Source: Streptomyces sp. NRRL S-1022 (GTDB lineage: Bacteria; Actinomycetota; Actinomycetes; Streptomycetales; Streptomycetaceae). From it: DNA of 64,000 nt. The first letter of the stretch is position 1. The number at the start of each line of letters is the position of its first letter. Made by a program: the position numbers and the translations under genes. The notes under the pieces were generated by a model. It was not told the DNA's origin. It was given only the letters and a program-made list of their open reading frames with translations, and did not search any database. Of this stretch, positions 8,958 to 17,194 are shown piece by piece. The DNA is taken from the NCBI RefSeq assembly GCF_000720135.1, contig NZ_JOIU01000011.1:186001-250000 (forward strand), written 5' to 3'.

Positions 8958-9525
8958 GCGTTGCCCGCGGACTGACCGGGTCGGTCGGGTCGGTCGCCGG
9001 CATCCGCGCCGCGTTCACCGTGGACACCGTCGACCAGCGGCGGCACCGGTGGGCGTGGCGCGTCCGGCTGGGCCCCGTCGCCCTCCGCCGCACCTCGAAG
9101 TGCATGTATACGCCCGCGGCAGCAGGACGACCCTCCGCCTGGATGGTTCGGTGCTCACGGCAGCCCTTCACGCCCCGTGCGCACGCCTCACCCTCCGCCG
9201 CCTCGTACGGTGTCGATCACGTCCGTGCCCCACGCCCGTGCCGTACGACCAGCTCGGCGGTCCCCCCTCCCCCGGCCGCTGATGGCGCCGCGGCACCGAA
9301 AGTGCTTCGCTTCTGCTTCCGCTCCAGCCCGCCGCCCCTGGTGGCTCGGTCCAGCGCGGGCGGTGAACGCCCGTCCCGCCGAGCTCACCACTGCCTGCCC
9401 GCGTACGGGCCACGGCAGTGGGTTTGGGAGGATGTCCGGCGGCCATCCGTACCGGGGTCCGCCGCATCGCGCGGGTCCGGGAATCCGCGGGCGGCGAGAG
9501 GTGAGACGCGGAAGACAGGAGCGGA

Positions 9526-10533
9526 GTGCGATTCGTGCCGGAGTACCCGGAGTACGTGGCCGCGGCAGTGTTCGCCGTGGGCGGGATCATCAGCGCTCTG
9601 CCGGCACCGCACAGGTTCTCCACTGCCGTGCTGTTCTGCCTCGCGGTGACCTCCACCGGGCTCGGCGTGGCCGCCCGGGGTACGGAAGGCCACGGCATCC
9701 TCGACGTGGTGCTCGCCGTCGCCGCCCTGCTCGTGGCGCTGGTGCTGGGCCTGCTGCTGGTGGCCGACGGCGTCCTCCTGGTCCGGCGGTACGGGCCGCA
9801 GCCGGTCCCGCTGGCCAGTGGGACCGCCGGCTGCGCGGTGCTGGCGGTGCTCGGCCTCGACGCGGTCTTCCACGCGGTCGGTGGTGAGGTGCTGCGTGCC
9901 CTCGTGGTGGCGGTGAACGCGACCGCGGGATACCTGACCCTGCTCTTCCTCGTCTTCACGGGCTACGTGATCGTCCGGGGCCGCAGAGCCCCGCTACCGG
10001 GGACCACCCATGTCGTCGTCCTGGGAGCCGGGCTCGACAGGGACCGGCCCGGCCCGCTGTTGGCCCGCAGGCTGGAGAGTGCCCTGACAGTCGACGCCCC
10101 GGGCGCACCGGGCACCCAAGGGGTGGTGTTCGTCGTCTCGGGCGGCCAGGGCGAGGACGAGGTCCGCTCCGAAGCGGACGCCATGGCCGACTACCTGCGC
10201 GCACGCGGCGTGGCCGCCGACCGGATCGTGCGCGAGAACCGCTCCGTCAACACCGGGCAGAACCTCCGCTTCAGCGTGGCCCTGATGGACCACAGCGATC
10301 CCGGCCACCGTGCCACGGTGGTCACCAGCAACTTCCACGTCTACCGCACGACCCTGCTCGCCTCACGTCTTGGCGTCCCCGTGCGCGTGGTGGGCGCGCC
10401 GACCTCCCCGGCCTACTGGCTTGCCGCGACCCTGCGCGAGTTCGCCGCCGTCCTGTGGCTGGACCGGCTTCCCCTGATCGGACTCAGCCTGCTGCTGGCC
10501 GTGCCCGTGGCCACGGCGATCTTCTGGCGCTGA
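9526..10533 (+). CDS. YdcF/DUF218-family membrane protein
   Basis: The 335-residue protein has an N-terminal half of four or five hydrophobic segments. A DUF218 domain follows, seen in VVVLGAGLDRDRPGPLLARRLESAL, VFVVSGGQGEDEVRSEADAMADYLRARGV, ENRSVNTGQNL and VVTSNFHVYRTTLLASRLGV. A last hydrophobic segment closes the chain. E. coli relatives (YdcF, SanA, ElyC) bind nucleotides or affect the cell envelope; the biochemical role here is not known. GTG at 9526 has AGGAG four bases before it. The gene is not in an obvious operon. Confidence 0.85.
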   Translation: MRFVPEYPEYVAAAVFAVGGIISALPAPHRFSTAVLFCLAVTSTGLGVAARGTEGHGILDVVLAVAALLVALVLGLLLVADGVLLVRRYGPQPVPLASGTAGCAVLAVLGLDAVFHAVGGEVLRALVVAVNATAGYLTLLFLVFTGYVIVRGRRAPLPGTTHVVVLGAGLDRDRPGPLLARRLESALTVDAPGAPGTQGVVFVVSGGQGEDEVRSEADAMADYLRARGVAADRIVRENRSVNTGQNLRFSVALMDHSDPGHRATVVTSNFHVYRTTLLASRLGVPVRVVGAPTSPAYWLAATLREFAAVLWLDRLPLIGLSLLLAVPVATAIFWR

Positions 10534-10925
10534 GGCGCCCCGGAGGGCCGGAGGGCGTTGCGGACGGCTCGGTGGCGGGCATTTCCGGCCGTGGTGTCTT
10601 CCGCCGGCCGAGCGGGTGCTGCTGGTGGCCGTCCACCAGCGAACGAACCTCACGGCGTCCCGCGCCGCAGAGGAGCCGGACGTCCCCTCCTGCGAGGCCG
10701 GAGGGAAGACAAAGCCGAACACCGGCGCGTGCCGGCCCGCGTCGAGCACACTTGCGCCCGGATGGAGAAACTGGACGATCCTTCTCGACTGCCGCCAAAG
10801 GGGCGACGGCCTCCTCCACGCCGTCCAGGCCGTAGCCACCATGCGCAACCTCGCCATGGTGGGGTGAAACAGCAGGCCGGCCATCACCCGGACATGCCCG
10901 CCACCAAGCCCTCCGCATCCCCCCT

Positions 10926-11130
10926 TCAGTGCATGAGGACGATCCCGGCCAGCGTCACCGCCCCGGCCACCAGCCGCGGACGTCCGAAGGGTTCGCGGAA
11001 GAACACCGTGGCGATGACCGCGGCGACGAGGATGCCGGTCTCGCGCGGCGCGGCGACGGTGGCGACGTTGCAGTGGGCCTGCGCCCAGATCACCAGGACA
11101 TCACCGCCGACCACGCCTACTGAGACCGTC
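10926..11130 (-). pseudogene. C-terminal fragment of an EamA/DMT-family transporter, within a gene-poor stretch
   Basis: The last residues of the frame, DVLVIWAQAHCNVATVAAPRETGILVAAVIATVFFREPFGRPRLVAGAVTLAGIVLMH in sense, match the final two transmembrane helices of drug/metabolite transporters, including the R-E-T(S)-I-L and G-E-x-F-G-R-P-R turns. The preceding eight helices are missing: upstream the frame turns into proline/arginine shadow sequence. The intervals 10534-10925 and 11131-11405 hold no gene I can support. Confidence 0.7.
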
Positions 11131-11405
11131 GTACGGCCCGGTGCACCGGGGGCACCCGGGGGTCCGGGCGGGGGCGGTCCGGTGCCGCGCAGGGTGATCG
11201 CATCACGCCGCCGGTGCGGGACTCCCGCAGTGCCCGCAGCGCGCCGCCTCCTGTCGGCCGGGCCCTGCTCCTGGTCGTCGCGCCCGGGGGCGGCTGCCTC
11301 AGGCGCAGCAGACGCTCGGGCATCGCCGGCTGCTGGAGCCGAACGACGCCGCACGCGCGGGCCCGCCCGCTCTGGGAGACTGCGGCTCGGGCACAATCAG
11401 CAGAC

Positions 11406-12164
11406 ATGTCCACTCCTCCCGATCCTGCTGTCGTGTACCCCGGCGTCGCAGCCTTCGGCGGCCTCGCCGCAGCGCTCCGGGCCGAGGTGGAAGGCCACCT
11501 CGGCGTCGCCGCTGTCGAGTCTTCGGACTCCGCCCCGCTGCTCCACGCGACCGTCGCCAGCGTCCTGCCGTACCGCGAGCCACTGCGGATCAGCGCATGG
11601 CAGTACGAGCGGCGGTGGTCCATCAGCGGCACCGAGCCGTCCGTGGGTGCGCCCCTCATCGACGGTACGACGGACGACTTGGCGGAGGTCGCGAAAGCCG
11701 CCTGGGCGTGGCACGACGGGGAGCCCCTGCGTGGCATCCGCCAGACGGCACCGTTCGTGCACCTGACCGGCAGGTTCGAGGTGCCAGATCATGACCCCGC
11801 GCGCCTGGCTGAATCCGAATGGCAGTGCATGCGCCAGGAGGCGGCCGAACTGGAGGTCGACTGGCAGGAGGCGTACCAGGCGCTGATCGAGGCGGCGTAC
11901 GCCGAGCCGTTGTTGCGCGCCCTCTTCCCGTTCAGGAGCCACTGGGGACTGCGCTTCTCGACTACCACCCGCCCGGCCGTGACCATCGTCGGACCATGCC
12001 TGACCGCGAACGATGACGGCACGTACGGGGTGGGCAGAGGCTTCATCACCCCCGACCTCGGTCTGTTCGACAGCCTGCATGACGCCGTGGCAGTGGCCGT
12101 GCGGGAGCTGCCGTCCGGCCTCGGCCCAGTCACGCTCGGCTCCTTTCCTCAACCGGCCAACTAG
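11406..12164 (+). CDS. Conserved hypothetical protein, DUF6193-like
   Basis: The 252-residue protein starts MSTPPDPAVVYPGVAAFGGLAAAL. It has conserved-looking blocks: ERRWSISGTEPSVGAPLIDGTTDDLAEVAKAAWAWHDGEPL, IRQTAPFVHLTGRFEVPDHDPARLAESEWQ, and PFRSHWGLRFSTTTRP. From memory this resembles the DUF6193 family of streptomycete proteins, some near natural-product genes; its function is unknown. ATG at 11406 gives the family-like N-terminus, while the longer frame to 11214 is arginine-rich and likely non-coding. There is no signal peptide or membrane segment. Confidence 0.75.
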   Translation: MSTPPDPAVVYPGVAAFGGLAAALRAEVEGHLGVAAVESSDSAPLLHATVASVLPYREPLRISAWQYERRWSISGTEPSVGAPLIDGTTDDLAEVAKAAWAWHDGEPLRGIRQTAPFVHLTGRFEVPDHDPARLAESEWQCMRQEAAELEVDWQEAYQALIEAAYAEPLLRALFPFRSHWGLRFSTTTRPAVTIVGPCLTANDDGTYGVGRGFITPDLGLFDSLHDAVAVAVRELPSGLGPVTLGSFPQPAN

Positions 12165-12166
12165 GG

Positions 12167-12765
<599 letters not shown>

Positions 12766-13066
12766 GGTTCCACGAACACCAAGTCGATCGTGTCCGGGCT
12801 TCCTCGATCTTGCAACGGCGGCCACCAGAACCGAGATCGGCGTTTCGGACGGCCATCTTGTAGGCCGTTGTCACGTGCTTCATTTCACCTCACGAGGCGG
12901 CTCGATCACAGATTTCCCGAGTCGCTTTCCCGCGGCCGTCCCACCAAGCGCGCAAACGAGGGGCCGCGGTCTCGCGCGCCGCCACCTGCCAAGGGCATCC
13001 GGCCCCGCCCCGATGGGCCGGCGTGGCTTGCCCGGTACCGTCGAGGCGGGCCGCGGCTGTTCCTCA

Positions 13067-13537
13067 TCAGTGACCGTCTCGGCACCGGCGTACGCGGCAC
13101 ATGACCACCGCCGTGAGCCGCTCGAAGGGGACGGGACCGGTGTGCCGCGAGTCGTAGCTGGTCTCGCGGTGGTCGCCGAGGACGTAGACGTGACCGGGTG
13201 GTACGGCGTCCCTTCCGTCACCCGAGTCCGGTAACGCGTCGCCCGGGAGACCCACGACCCGCTTGATCATGCAGGTGGGTGTGGCGGACTCGGCGGGGCG
13301 CGGGCCGTGCGCGGGCCGGAGCCGGATCGCGACCACCGTACCGCGGCGCACGAGTCGTGCCGGGCACCTCAGGTGCCCGGGCAGTCTGGCGGCCAGCAGC
13401 CGGTCCCCGTCCTGGTAGGCCGGCCGCATGCTGCCACCGCTGACCTCGAGCAGTAAGCAGGCCTTGCGCAGGACGAGGGTGAGCGCCCCGGCCGCCGCGA
13501 CCACGGCGGCCGGGGCCGCCCATGTCATCGGTGTCAC
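13067..13537 (-). CDS. S26-family signal peptidase, probable leader peptidase of the peptide cassette
   Basis: The 156-residue enzyme has one N-terminal membrane segment (AAPAAVVAAAGALTLVL). The catalytic serine is in VSGGSMRPAY (about residue 36), the catalytic lysine in MIKRVVGLPGD (about 92), and the conserved GDHRETSYDSRHTGPV is present. It is about half the size of housekeeping actinobacterial SipX enzymes and is the last gene of the leftward peptide operon. Its GTG start overlaps the ABC transporter stop (GTGA). I infer that it trims the exported precursor after the A-G-A motif at residues 21-23, since the exporter has no peptidase domain of its own. Confidence 0.88.
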   Translation of the reverse strand: MTPMTWAAPAAVVAAAGALTLVLRKACLLLEVSGGSMRPAYQDGDRLLAARLPGHLRCPARLVRRGTVVAIRLRPAHGPRPAESATPTCMIKRVVGLPGDALPDSGDGRDAVPPGHVYVLGDHRETSYDSRHTGPVPFERLTAVVMCRVRRCRDGH

Positions 13538-15423
13538 GGACGAGCCCCCTCCGGCTCGGCCGGCTCGTCCCGGTAGCCGCTGGACTGGAGCGTGAACAGC
13601 CGTTGGTACGTGCCTCCTTGGGCGATGAGTCGTCGGTGGTCGCCGAGTTCACGGACGCGCCCGTCCTCCAGGACCGCGATGACGTCGGCGTCCTTGACCG
13701 CGCCGAGCCGGTGGGAGATCAGCACACTGGTGCGTCCGGCGCGACGTTCCCGCAGCCGCGCGTGGATCTCGTACTCGGCCGCAGGGTCGAGTCCCGAACT
13801 GGGCTCGTCCAGGATCAGCAGATCCGCGCCCGTACGCAGGAACGACCGGGCGAGCCCCATCCGTTGCCACTGCCCGCCTGACAACTGGACCCCCATCTCG
13901 GTCCCGTCCCCCTCACTTGAGCGGAAGGTCCGGCTCAGCAGGGTGGCGTAACCACGCGGAAGCCGGGCGATTTCCTCGTGCATGCCGGCGAGCCGCGCCG
14001 CCTCCTCGCAGCGCCGGAGATCCGACAGCGCGCTCAACTCGCCGATGCACACGTTCTCCTGGGCGGTGAGGTCGTAGCGCATGGGGTCCTGGAAGGTGGC
14101 GGCGATGCGCGCCCGCAACTCGGCCGGAGCGATGTCTCGCAGGTCGGTGCCGTCCCACAGGATGCGCCCGCGCGTGGGGTCGTAGAACCGGCACAAGAGC
14201 TTGACCAGGGTCGACTTGCCGGATCCGTTGACGCCCGCCAGCGCCAGCGCCGTGCCACGCTCGATCCGCAGGTTCACCCCCCGTAGCACCCAGGGCAGTT
14301 CCTCCTCGTAGCGGAACCACAGGTCCTGGATCTCGATCCCCTCACGCAGCGGGCCCGCCGGGCGAGGGCGGTGCGGAGCGGGCAGGTCGGGGCCGAGCCG
14401 GAGGACGGTGACGTAGTGGTCGAACATCACCAGCGAGTGGTGCGTCTGGCCCAGTTCACCGGCCAGTCCGCCGATACCGCTCTGCACGGCGGGGATCGCG
14501 GCCAGCAGCATGGAGACATCGCCGACGGTCATCGCCCCGCGCGAGGCGGCCCCGACCGCCCACAGCAGACTTGCCCCGGCGAGGACCGCGGCGGCCGTCT
14601 GGAGCGCCGACTGGATCCGCAGTTCGCTGCGGTCCTGTCGCTCTCTCAGGGCGTCGGCGGCACGGCGCTCGCTGAGCATGCGGCCGCGCAGGAATCCCCC
14701 GGCACCATAGAGGCGGATCTCCTTGGCGGCCTCCACACTGGTGAGGAGGGTCGCGTAGAAGATCTCCCGGCGCTCGGAGGGGCTGATGTCCCAGAAGGTC
14801 CGCGCCCGCCTGCGGCTGAGGGTGATCTCCGCCCACAGCACCGGAATGCCGGACAGCGACACCGCCACCGCCAGGAACGGGTCGAGGATCGCGAGGGAAC
14901 CGACGAACCCGGTCAGCAGGACCGTGCTGCGGATCAGACCCGCCGCGCCTTCGACCACTTGGGACGGTGCGAGCCCGCCGGCCTGTTGGGCCAGTCGCAG
15001 CTGGTCCAGAAACTCCGGGTGTTCGAACCGGCGCAGCCCGGTGAAGGTGTCGACCCGGGCGTGCAGGCGCTCATGGGCGCGCAGGCTGGTCACGCGCATC
15101 ATCCTGGCGCGCAGATAGCCGGTGAACTGCGGGGCGACGGCTGCGATCGTACTGACGGCGGCCAGCGTGCTCGCGGGTGCGGCGATATCGGCCGCGGACG
15201 CTCCCGAGGTGAGCGTGTCGAGGATGTCCTTGACCAGCCAGGTGACCACGACCGGAGCGGTGGCCGACAGCAGGGTCACGGCGAGGTGGCACGCCAGCAC
15301 CCAGGGGGACGAGCGGAAGGCGAGCCCCAGGGCCAGGCGCAGGGCACGGACCAGGTCCTGGGGGCCGGGAACGGATGGCGCGGGGACGGGCTTGCCGGCG
15401 TCCTCGCCGAGTGTGCGGCTCAT
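13534..15423 (-). CDS. ABC exporter, fused permease and ATPase, probable peptide export
   Basis: The 629-residue half-transporter has a six-helix exporter domain over roughly residues 30-330 and a nucleotide-binding domain. In the latter are Walker A GVNGSGKST (about 397-405), the Q-loop TFQDPMRY, signature LSGGQ (about 514), Walker B LLILDEP (about 535) and the switch histidine in LISHRLG. There is no N-terminal C39 peptidase domain, so leader removal needs another enzyme, here the next gene. ATG at 15423 overlaps the redoxin stop (ATGA). The operon position, between a thiol-redox pair and a signal peptidase and downstream of a six-cysteine precursor, suggests peptide export. The substrate is inferred. 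Confidence 0.92.
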   Translation of the reverse strand: MSRTLGEDAGKPVPAPSVPGPQDLVRALRLALGLAFRSSPWVLACHLAVTLLSATAPVVVTWLVKDILDTLTSGASAADIAAPASTLAAVSTIAAVAPQFTGYLRARMMRVTSLRAHERLHARVDTFTGLRRFEHPEFLDQLRLAQQAGGLAPSQVVEGAAGLIRSTVLLTGFVGSLAILDPFLAVAVSLSGIPVLWAEITLSRRRARTFWDISPSERREIFYATLLTSVEAAKEIRLYGAGGFLRGRMLSERRAADALRERQDRSELRIQSALQTAAAVLAGASLLWAVGAASRGAMTVGDVSMLLAAIPAVQSGIGGLAGELGQTHHSLVMFDHYVTVLRLGPDLPAPHRPRPAGPLREGIEIQDLWFRYEEELPWVLRGVNLRIERGTALALAGVNGSGKSTLVKLLCRFYDPTRGRILWDGTDLRDIAPAELRARIAATFQDPMRYDLTAQENVCIGELSALSDLRRCEEAARLAGMHEEIARLPRGYATLLSRTFRSSEGDGTEMGVQLSGGQWQRMGLARSFLRTGADLLILDEPSSGLDPAAEYEIHARLRERRAGRTSVLISHRLGAVKDADVIAVLEDGRVRELGDHRRLIAQGGTYQRLFTLQSSGYRDEPAEPEGARP

Positions 15424-15974
15424 GTCGACCCGGCCGGGGAGGTGGTGAGCGCGGCGTTCCCCACGGCCAGGACGGTGGGTGCCGTTCCGCTCCTCGCCGA
15501 GACGGCGAACTGGCAGGGGTAGGCGGTGACACCGAAGGCCGAGGTGCAGGGACCTTCCGGATCTTCGGACAACACCGTGGCGACAGGCTTGAGTTGGCTC
15601 ACCATGAACTCGGCCTCCGCCTTGTCGTCCGGCGTGGCGTTCGGCGACACGACGACGGCGACGACCTGGCGGTGGCCGCTCATCGCCTTCGCCTCCTCGA
15701 CGAAGCGGGGTAGTTTGCTGCGGCACGGCAGGCAGCCGGTGGTGAAGAACGCCACCAAGGCCCCGTCCGTGAGGTCCCGCTCGGTGATCGGGGGCCCTGC
15801 CACACAGTGCGTGGCGAAGGTGCCCACGGTCGCCCCGACGGGCAGACCACCCGTGTCGTCCGCCAAGGTGCCGTCCGGGCGGTCGCGGAGCCGGCGGAGT
15901 ACGGCGAGGGTCAGCATCAGATCCCAGGTGCACAGGGCGGCGACGGCCACGAGGGCAGCAGCCAGGTAGACCAT
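15420..15974 (-). CDS. MauD/TlpA-like membrane-anchored thioredoxin-fold protein
   Basis: The 184-residue protein starts with an anchor (MVYLAAALVAVAALCTWDLMLTLAVL) and carries a thioredoxin-like domain with ALVAFFTTGCLPCRSKLPRFVEEA, the C-L-P-C redox pair at about 81 and 84. A cis-proline-like AFGVTAYPCQFAV lies near 155. MauD proteins work with MauE to form the disulfides of the methylamine dehydrogenase light chain. Here no dehydrogenase is present; the neighbour is a six-cysteine peptide. I infer that this protein oxidises or shuffles the disulfides of that peptide outside the membrane. It follows MauE by 47 bases and overlaps the ABC gene. Confidence 0.85.
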   Translation of the reverse strand: MVYLAAALVAVAALCTWDLMLTLAVLRRLRDRPDGTLADDTGGLPVGATVGTFATHCVAGPPITERDLTDGALVAFFTTGCLPCRSKLPRFVEEAKAMSGHRQVVAVVVSPNATPDDKAEAEFMVSQLKPVATVLSEDPEGPCTSAFGVTAYPCQFAVSARSGTAPTVLAVGNAALTTSPAGST

Positions 15975-16021
15975 GGCGGGCCTCTCCGGTTGGTAGTTCA
16001 GAAGTTCGGGAGTGTCGTTCG

Positions 16022-16594
16022 TCAGTTCGGAGGCGTCGTTCGGAAGGCGCCGTAGGGAAGGGGCGGACGGCCATGACGCACGAGCGAGACGATCTCCTCT
16101 CCCGTCGCCACCACAACGGCGCACACCGCACCGATGAGCCAGGCCGAGAACACGCCTTGCCAGGACAGGGAGTGGCCGCCCTGCGTTCCCGGCACGGCCG
16201 CCGCGACGGCGGTGAGCAGCAGGCTGTTGCGGACGATCTGGGGCCATCCCGCCGGGCGGTCGCCGGACGTCCCGAAGCAGTGGCACGTGACCCTGTTGCC
16301 GTCCCGTAGCGCACGGGCGATGGCGTAGGTGAAACCGGTCAGCAGCACGGCTGCCGCCGCGAGCCCCACTCCGTGCAGCGCCGGAACGGCGAGGCACAGT
16401 GCGGTCAGGGCTTCCAGGGAGACGATCCCCGCCGCCAAGCCGCCCGCCAGGCGCCGCGGCACCCTCCCGAGTGTCACGACGGTGTCCGAGAAAGCCGCGA
16501 ACGAGGCAGCGGTGCGCACCTTGCTCACACAGGCGCCGGTGAAGACGAGCGCCAGCAGTCCTTGGCATGTCGAGGAAAGGAAGTCCACGAGCAC
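16022..16594 (-). CDS. MauE/DoxX-like membrane protein, probable thiol-redox partner
   Basis: The 190-residue protein has four to five hydrophobic helices: GLLALVFTGACVSKV, LAAGIVSLEALTALCLAV, GLAAAAVLLTGFTYAIA, GVFSAWLIGAVCAVVVA. It has the family motif G-N-x-V-T-C-H-C-F-G, with the cysteine pair at about 104 and 106. MauE is an integral membrane protein needed with MauD for disulfide formation in methylamine dehydrogenase. The pairing here with a MauD-like redoxin, an exporter and a six-cysteine precursor suggests that it passes electrons from the oxidised peptide into the membrane. That step is an inference. Confidence 0.85.
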   Translation of the reverse strand: MLVDFLSSTCQGLLALVFTGACVSKVRTAASFAAFSDTVVTLGRVPRRLAGGLAAGIVSLEALTALCLAVPALHGVGLAAAAVLLTGFTYAIARALRDGNRVTCHCFGTSGDRPAGWPQIVRNSLLLTAVAAAVPGTQGGHSLSWQGVFSAWLIGAVCAVVVATGEEIVSLVRHGRPPLPYGAFRTTPPN

Positions 16595-16682
16595 TCCTCA
16601 CGGCGGTCCACGGAAGGTTTCGCGGGAGGGGGTACGCGGCCGGTGGTCCGGCCGGCGCGTCGTGCACCTCCCGTGCGTCCGA

Positions 16683-16714
16683 CGGCCGGGCCCCGTCTCC
16701 TTGAGGCCCGGCCG
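16683..16714 (-). terminator. Stem-loop between the precursor gene and the rest of the operon
   Basis: CGGCCGGGCC (16683-16692) and GGCCCGGCCG (16705-16714) form a perfect 10-bp stem with a 12-base loop, about 20 bases beyond the stop codon of the 63-residue precursor. No T tract follows. A partial terminator or RNA-stabilising hairpin here would give more precursor than processing enzymes, as in many peptide operons. The effect is inferred. Confidence 0.6.
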
Positions 16715-16733
16715 CGGTGGGCTGCTACCGGCC

Positions 16734-16925
16734 TTACGACGTGCAGCCGCACCGTACGAACTCGCGCCTGTTCAGGTCGCACGACCAGACGCGCTGCGTG
16801 TACTGGTTGTAGGAGGAACAGGGCTGGTTGCGGATGCAGCGGTACCACCACTCGCATGCCCCGGCCGTCTCCCGGGGCACCAGGTGGTCCAGCATCCGGT
16901 CGGCGAGGGTGCGGATCGTCTTCAT
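16734..16925 (-). CDS. Six-cysteine precursor peptide of a probable disulfide-rich exported peptide
   Basis: The 63-residue product has a charged leader (MKTIRTLADRMLDHLVPRE) without a Sec-type hydrophobic core, then T-A-G-A at 20-23. A core rich in aromatic residues follows, with cysteines at 24, 30, 36, 49, 59 and 61, ending C-G-C-T-S. The A-G-A before Cys24 fits the small-x-small rule of signal peptidases, and an S26 enzyme closes the operon. The ribosome binding site AAAGGA is eight bases before the ATG. No lanthionine, cyclodehydratase or radical-SAM gene is nearby, so three disulfides, made by the MauE/MauD-like pair, are the likely modification. Activity (bacteriocin, signal or other) is unknown. 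I do not recognise the sequence. Confidence 0.8.
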   Translation of the reverse strand: MKTIRTLADRMLDHLVPRETAGACEWWYRCIRNQPCSSYNQYTQRVWSCDLNRREFVRCGCTS

Positions 16926-17056
16926 CGGCTATGTCCTTTCGTCGGGTGATCCCCCGGTGGCTCGCGGGGGGAGCGGCCGTCAGGCCTCGGACCGTGCTCG
17001 ACCGGCCGGGCATCCAGTCTGTGCGGACCAACTCCCCCCGGAGGAGGGGCTTCGGC

Positions 17057-17117
17057 TGTCCCGGACACGGCGGGGCTGTCCGGGCTGGTCACGGATCTGT
17101 CCGGGTCGTGTCCGGGA
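17057..17117. promoter_or_regulatory. Cluster of TGTCCGG-type half-sites in the divergent promoter
   Basis: A dyad TGTCCCGGACA (17057-17067) is followed by three direct copies of TGTCCGGG starting at 17077, 17098 and 17109. The spacings of 20, 21 and 11 bases are close to one or two helical turns. The same core occurs as a palindrome at the start codon of the divergent XRE gene. This looks like cooperative binding of that regulator between the peptide operon and its own gene. Confidence 0.6.
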
Positions 17118-17182
17118 CGGTCGAGTGGTGGGACGGCGATTGGCAGAATCCCGGATTGTCCACCGCGAGGGACCGGACGAAG

Positions 17183-17194
17183 ATGTCCGGACAT
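17183..17194. promoter_or_regulatory. Perfect palindrome overlapping the XRE regulator start codon
   Basis: ATGTCCGGACAT is a perfect 12-bp palindrome whose last two bases are the first two of the regulator's ATG. It shares the TGTCCGG core with the upstream cluster. A repressor bound here would block transcription or initiation of its own gene, and a leaderless or very short leader is possible because no good ribosome binding site precedes this ATG. Confidence 0.6.

Noticed and set aside
14371..15522. A 383-codon plus-strand frame opposite the ABC gene
   Set aside because: It is a shadow of the ABC transporter, with no motif and no ribosome site.
13534..16314. A 926-codon open frame covering the whole ABC gene plus upstream sequence
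   Set aside because: The first 300 or so codons overlap the redoxin and MauE genes in another frame and are arginine-rich; the true ABC start is the ATG at 15423, coupled to the redoxin stop.
13067..16925. Methylamine utilisation operon, suggested by MauE and MauD-like proteins
   Set aside because: No methylamine dehydrogenase subunits (mauA, mauB) or cofactor-maturation genes are present; the exporter, S26 peptidase and six-cysteine peptide point to another use.
16734..16925. Lanthipeptide or thiopeptide precursor
   Set aside because: No dehydratase, cyclase, YcaO or radical-SAM gene lies nearby, and the thiol-redox genes fit disulfides better.
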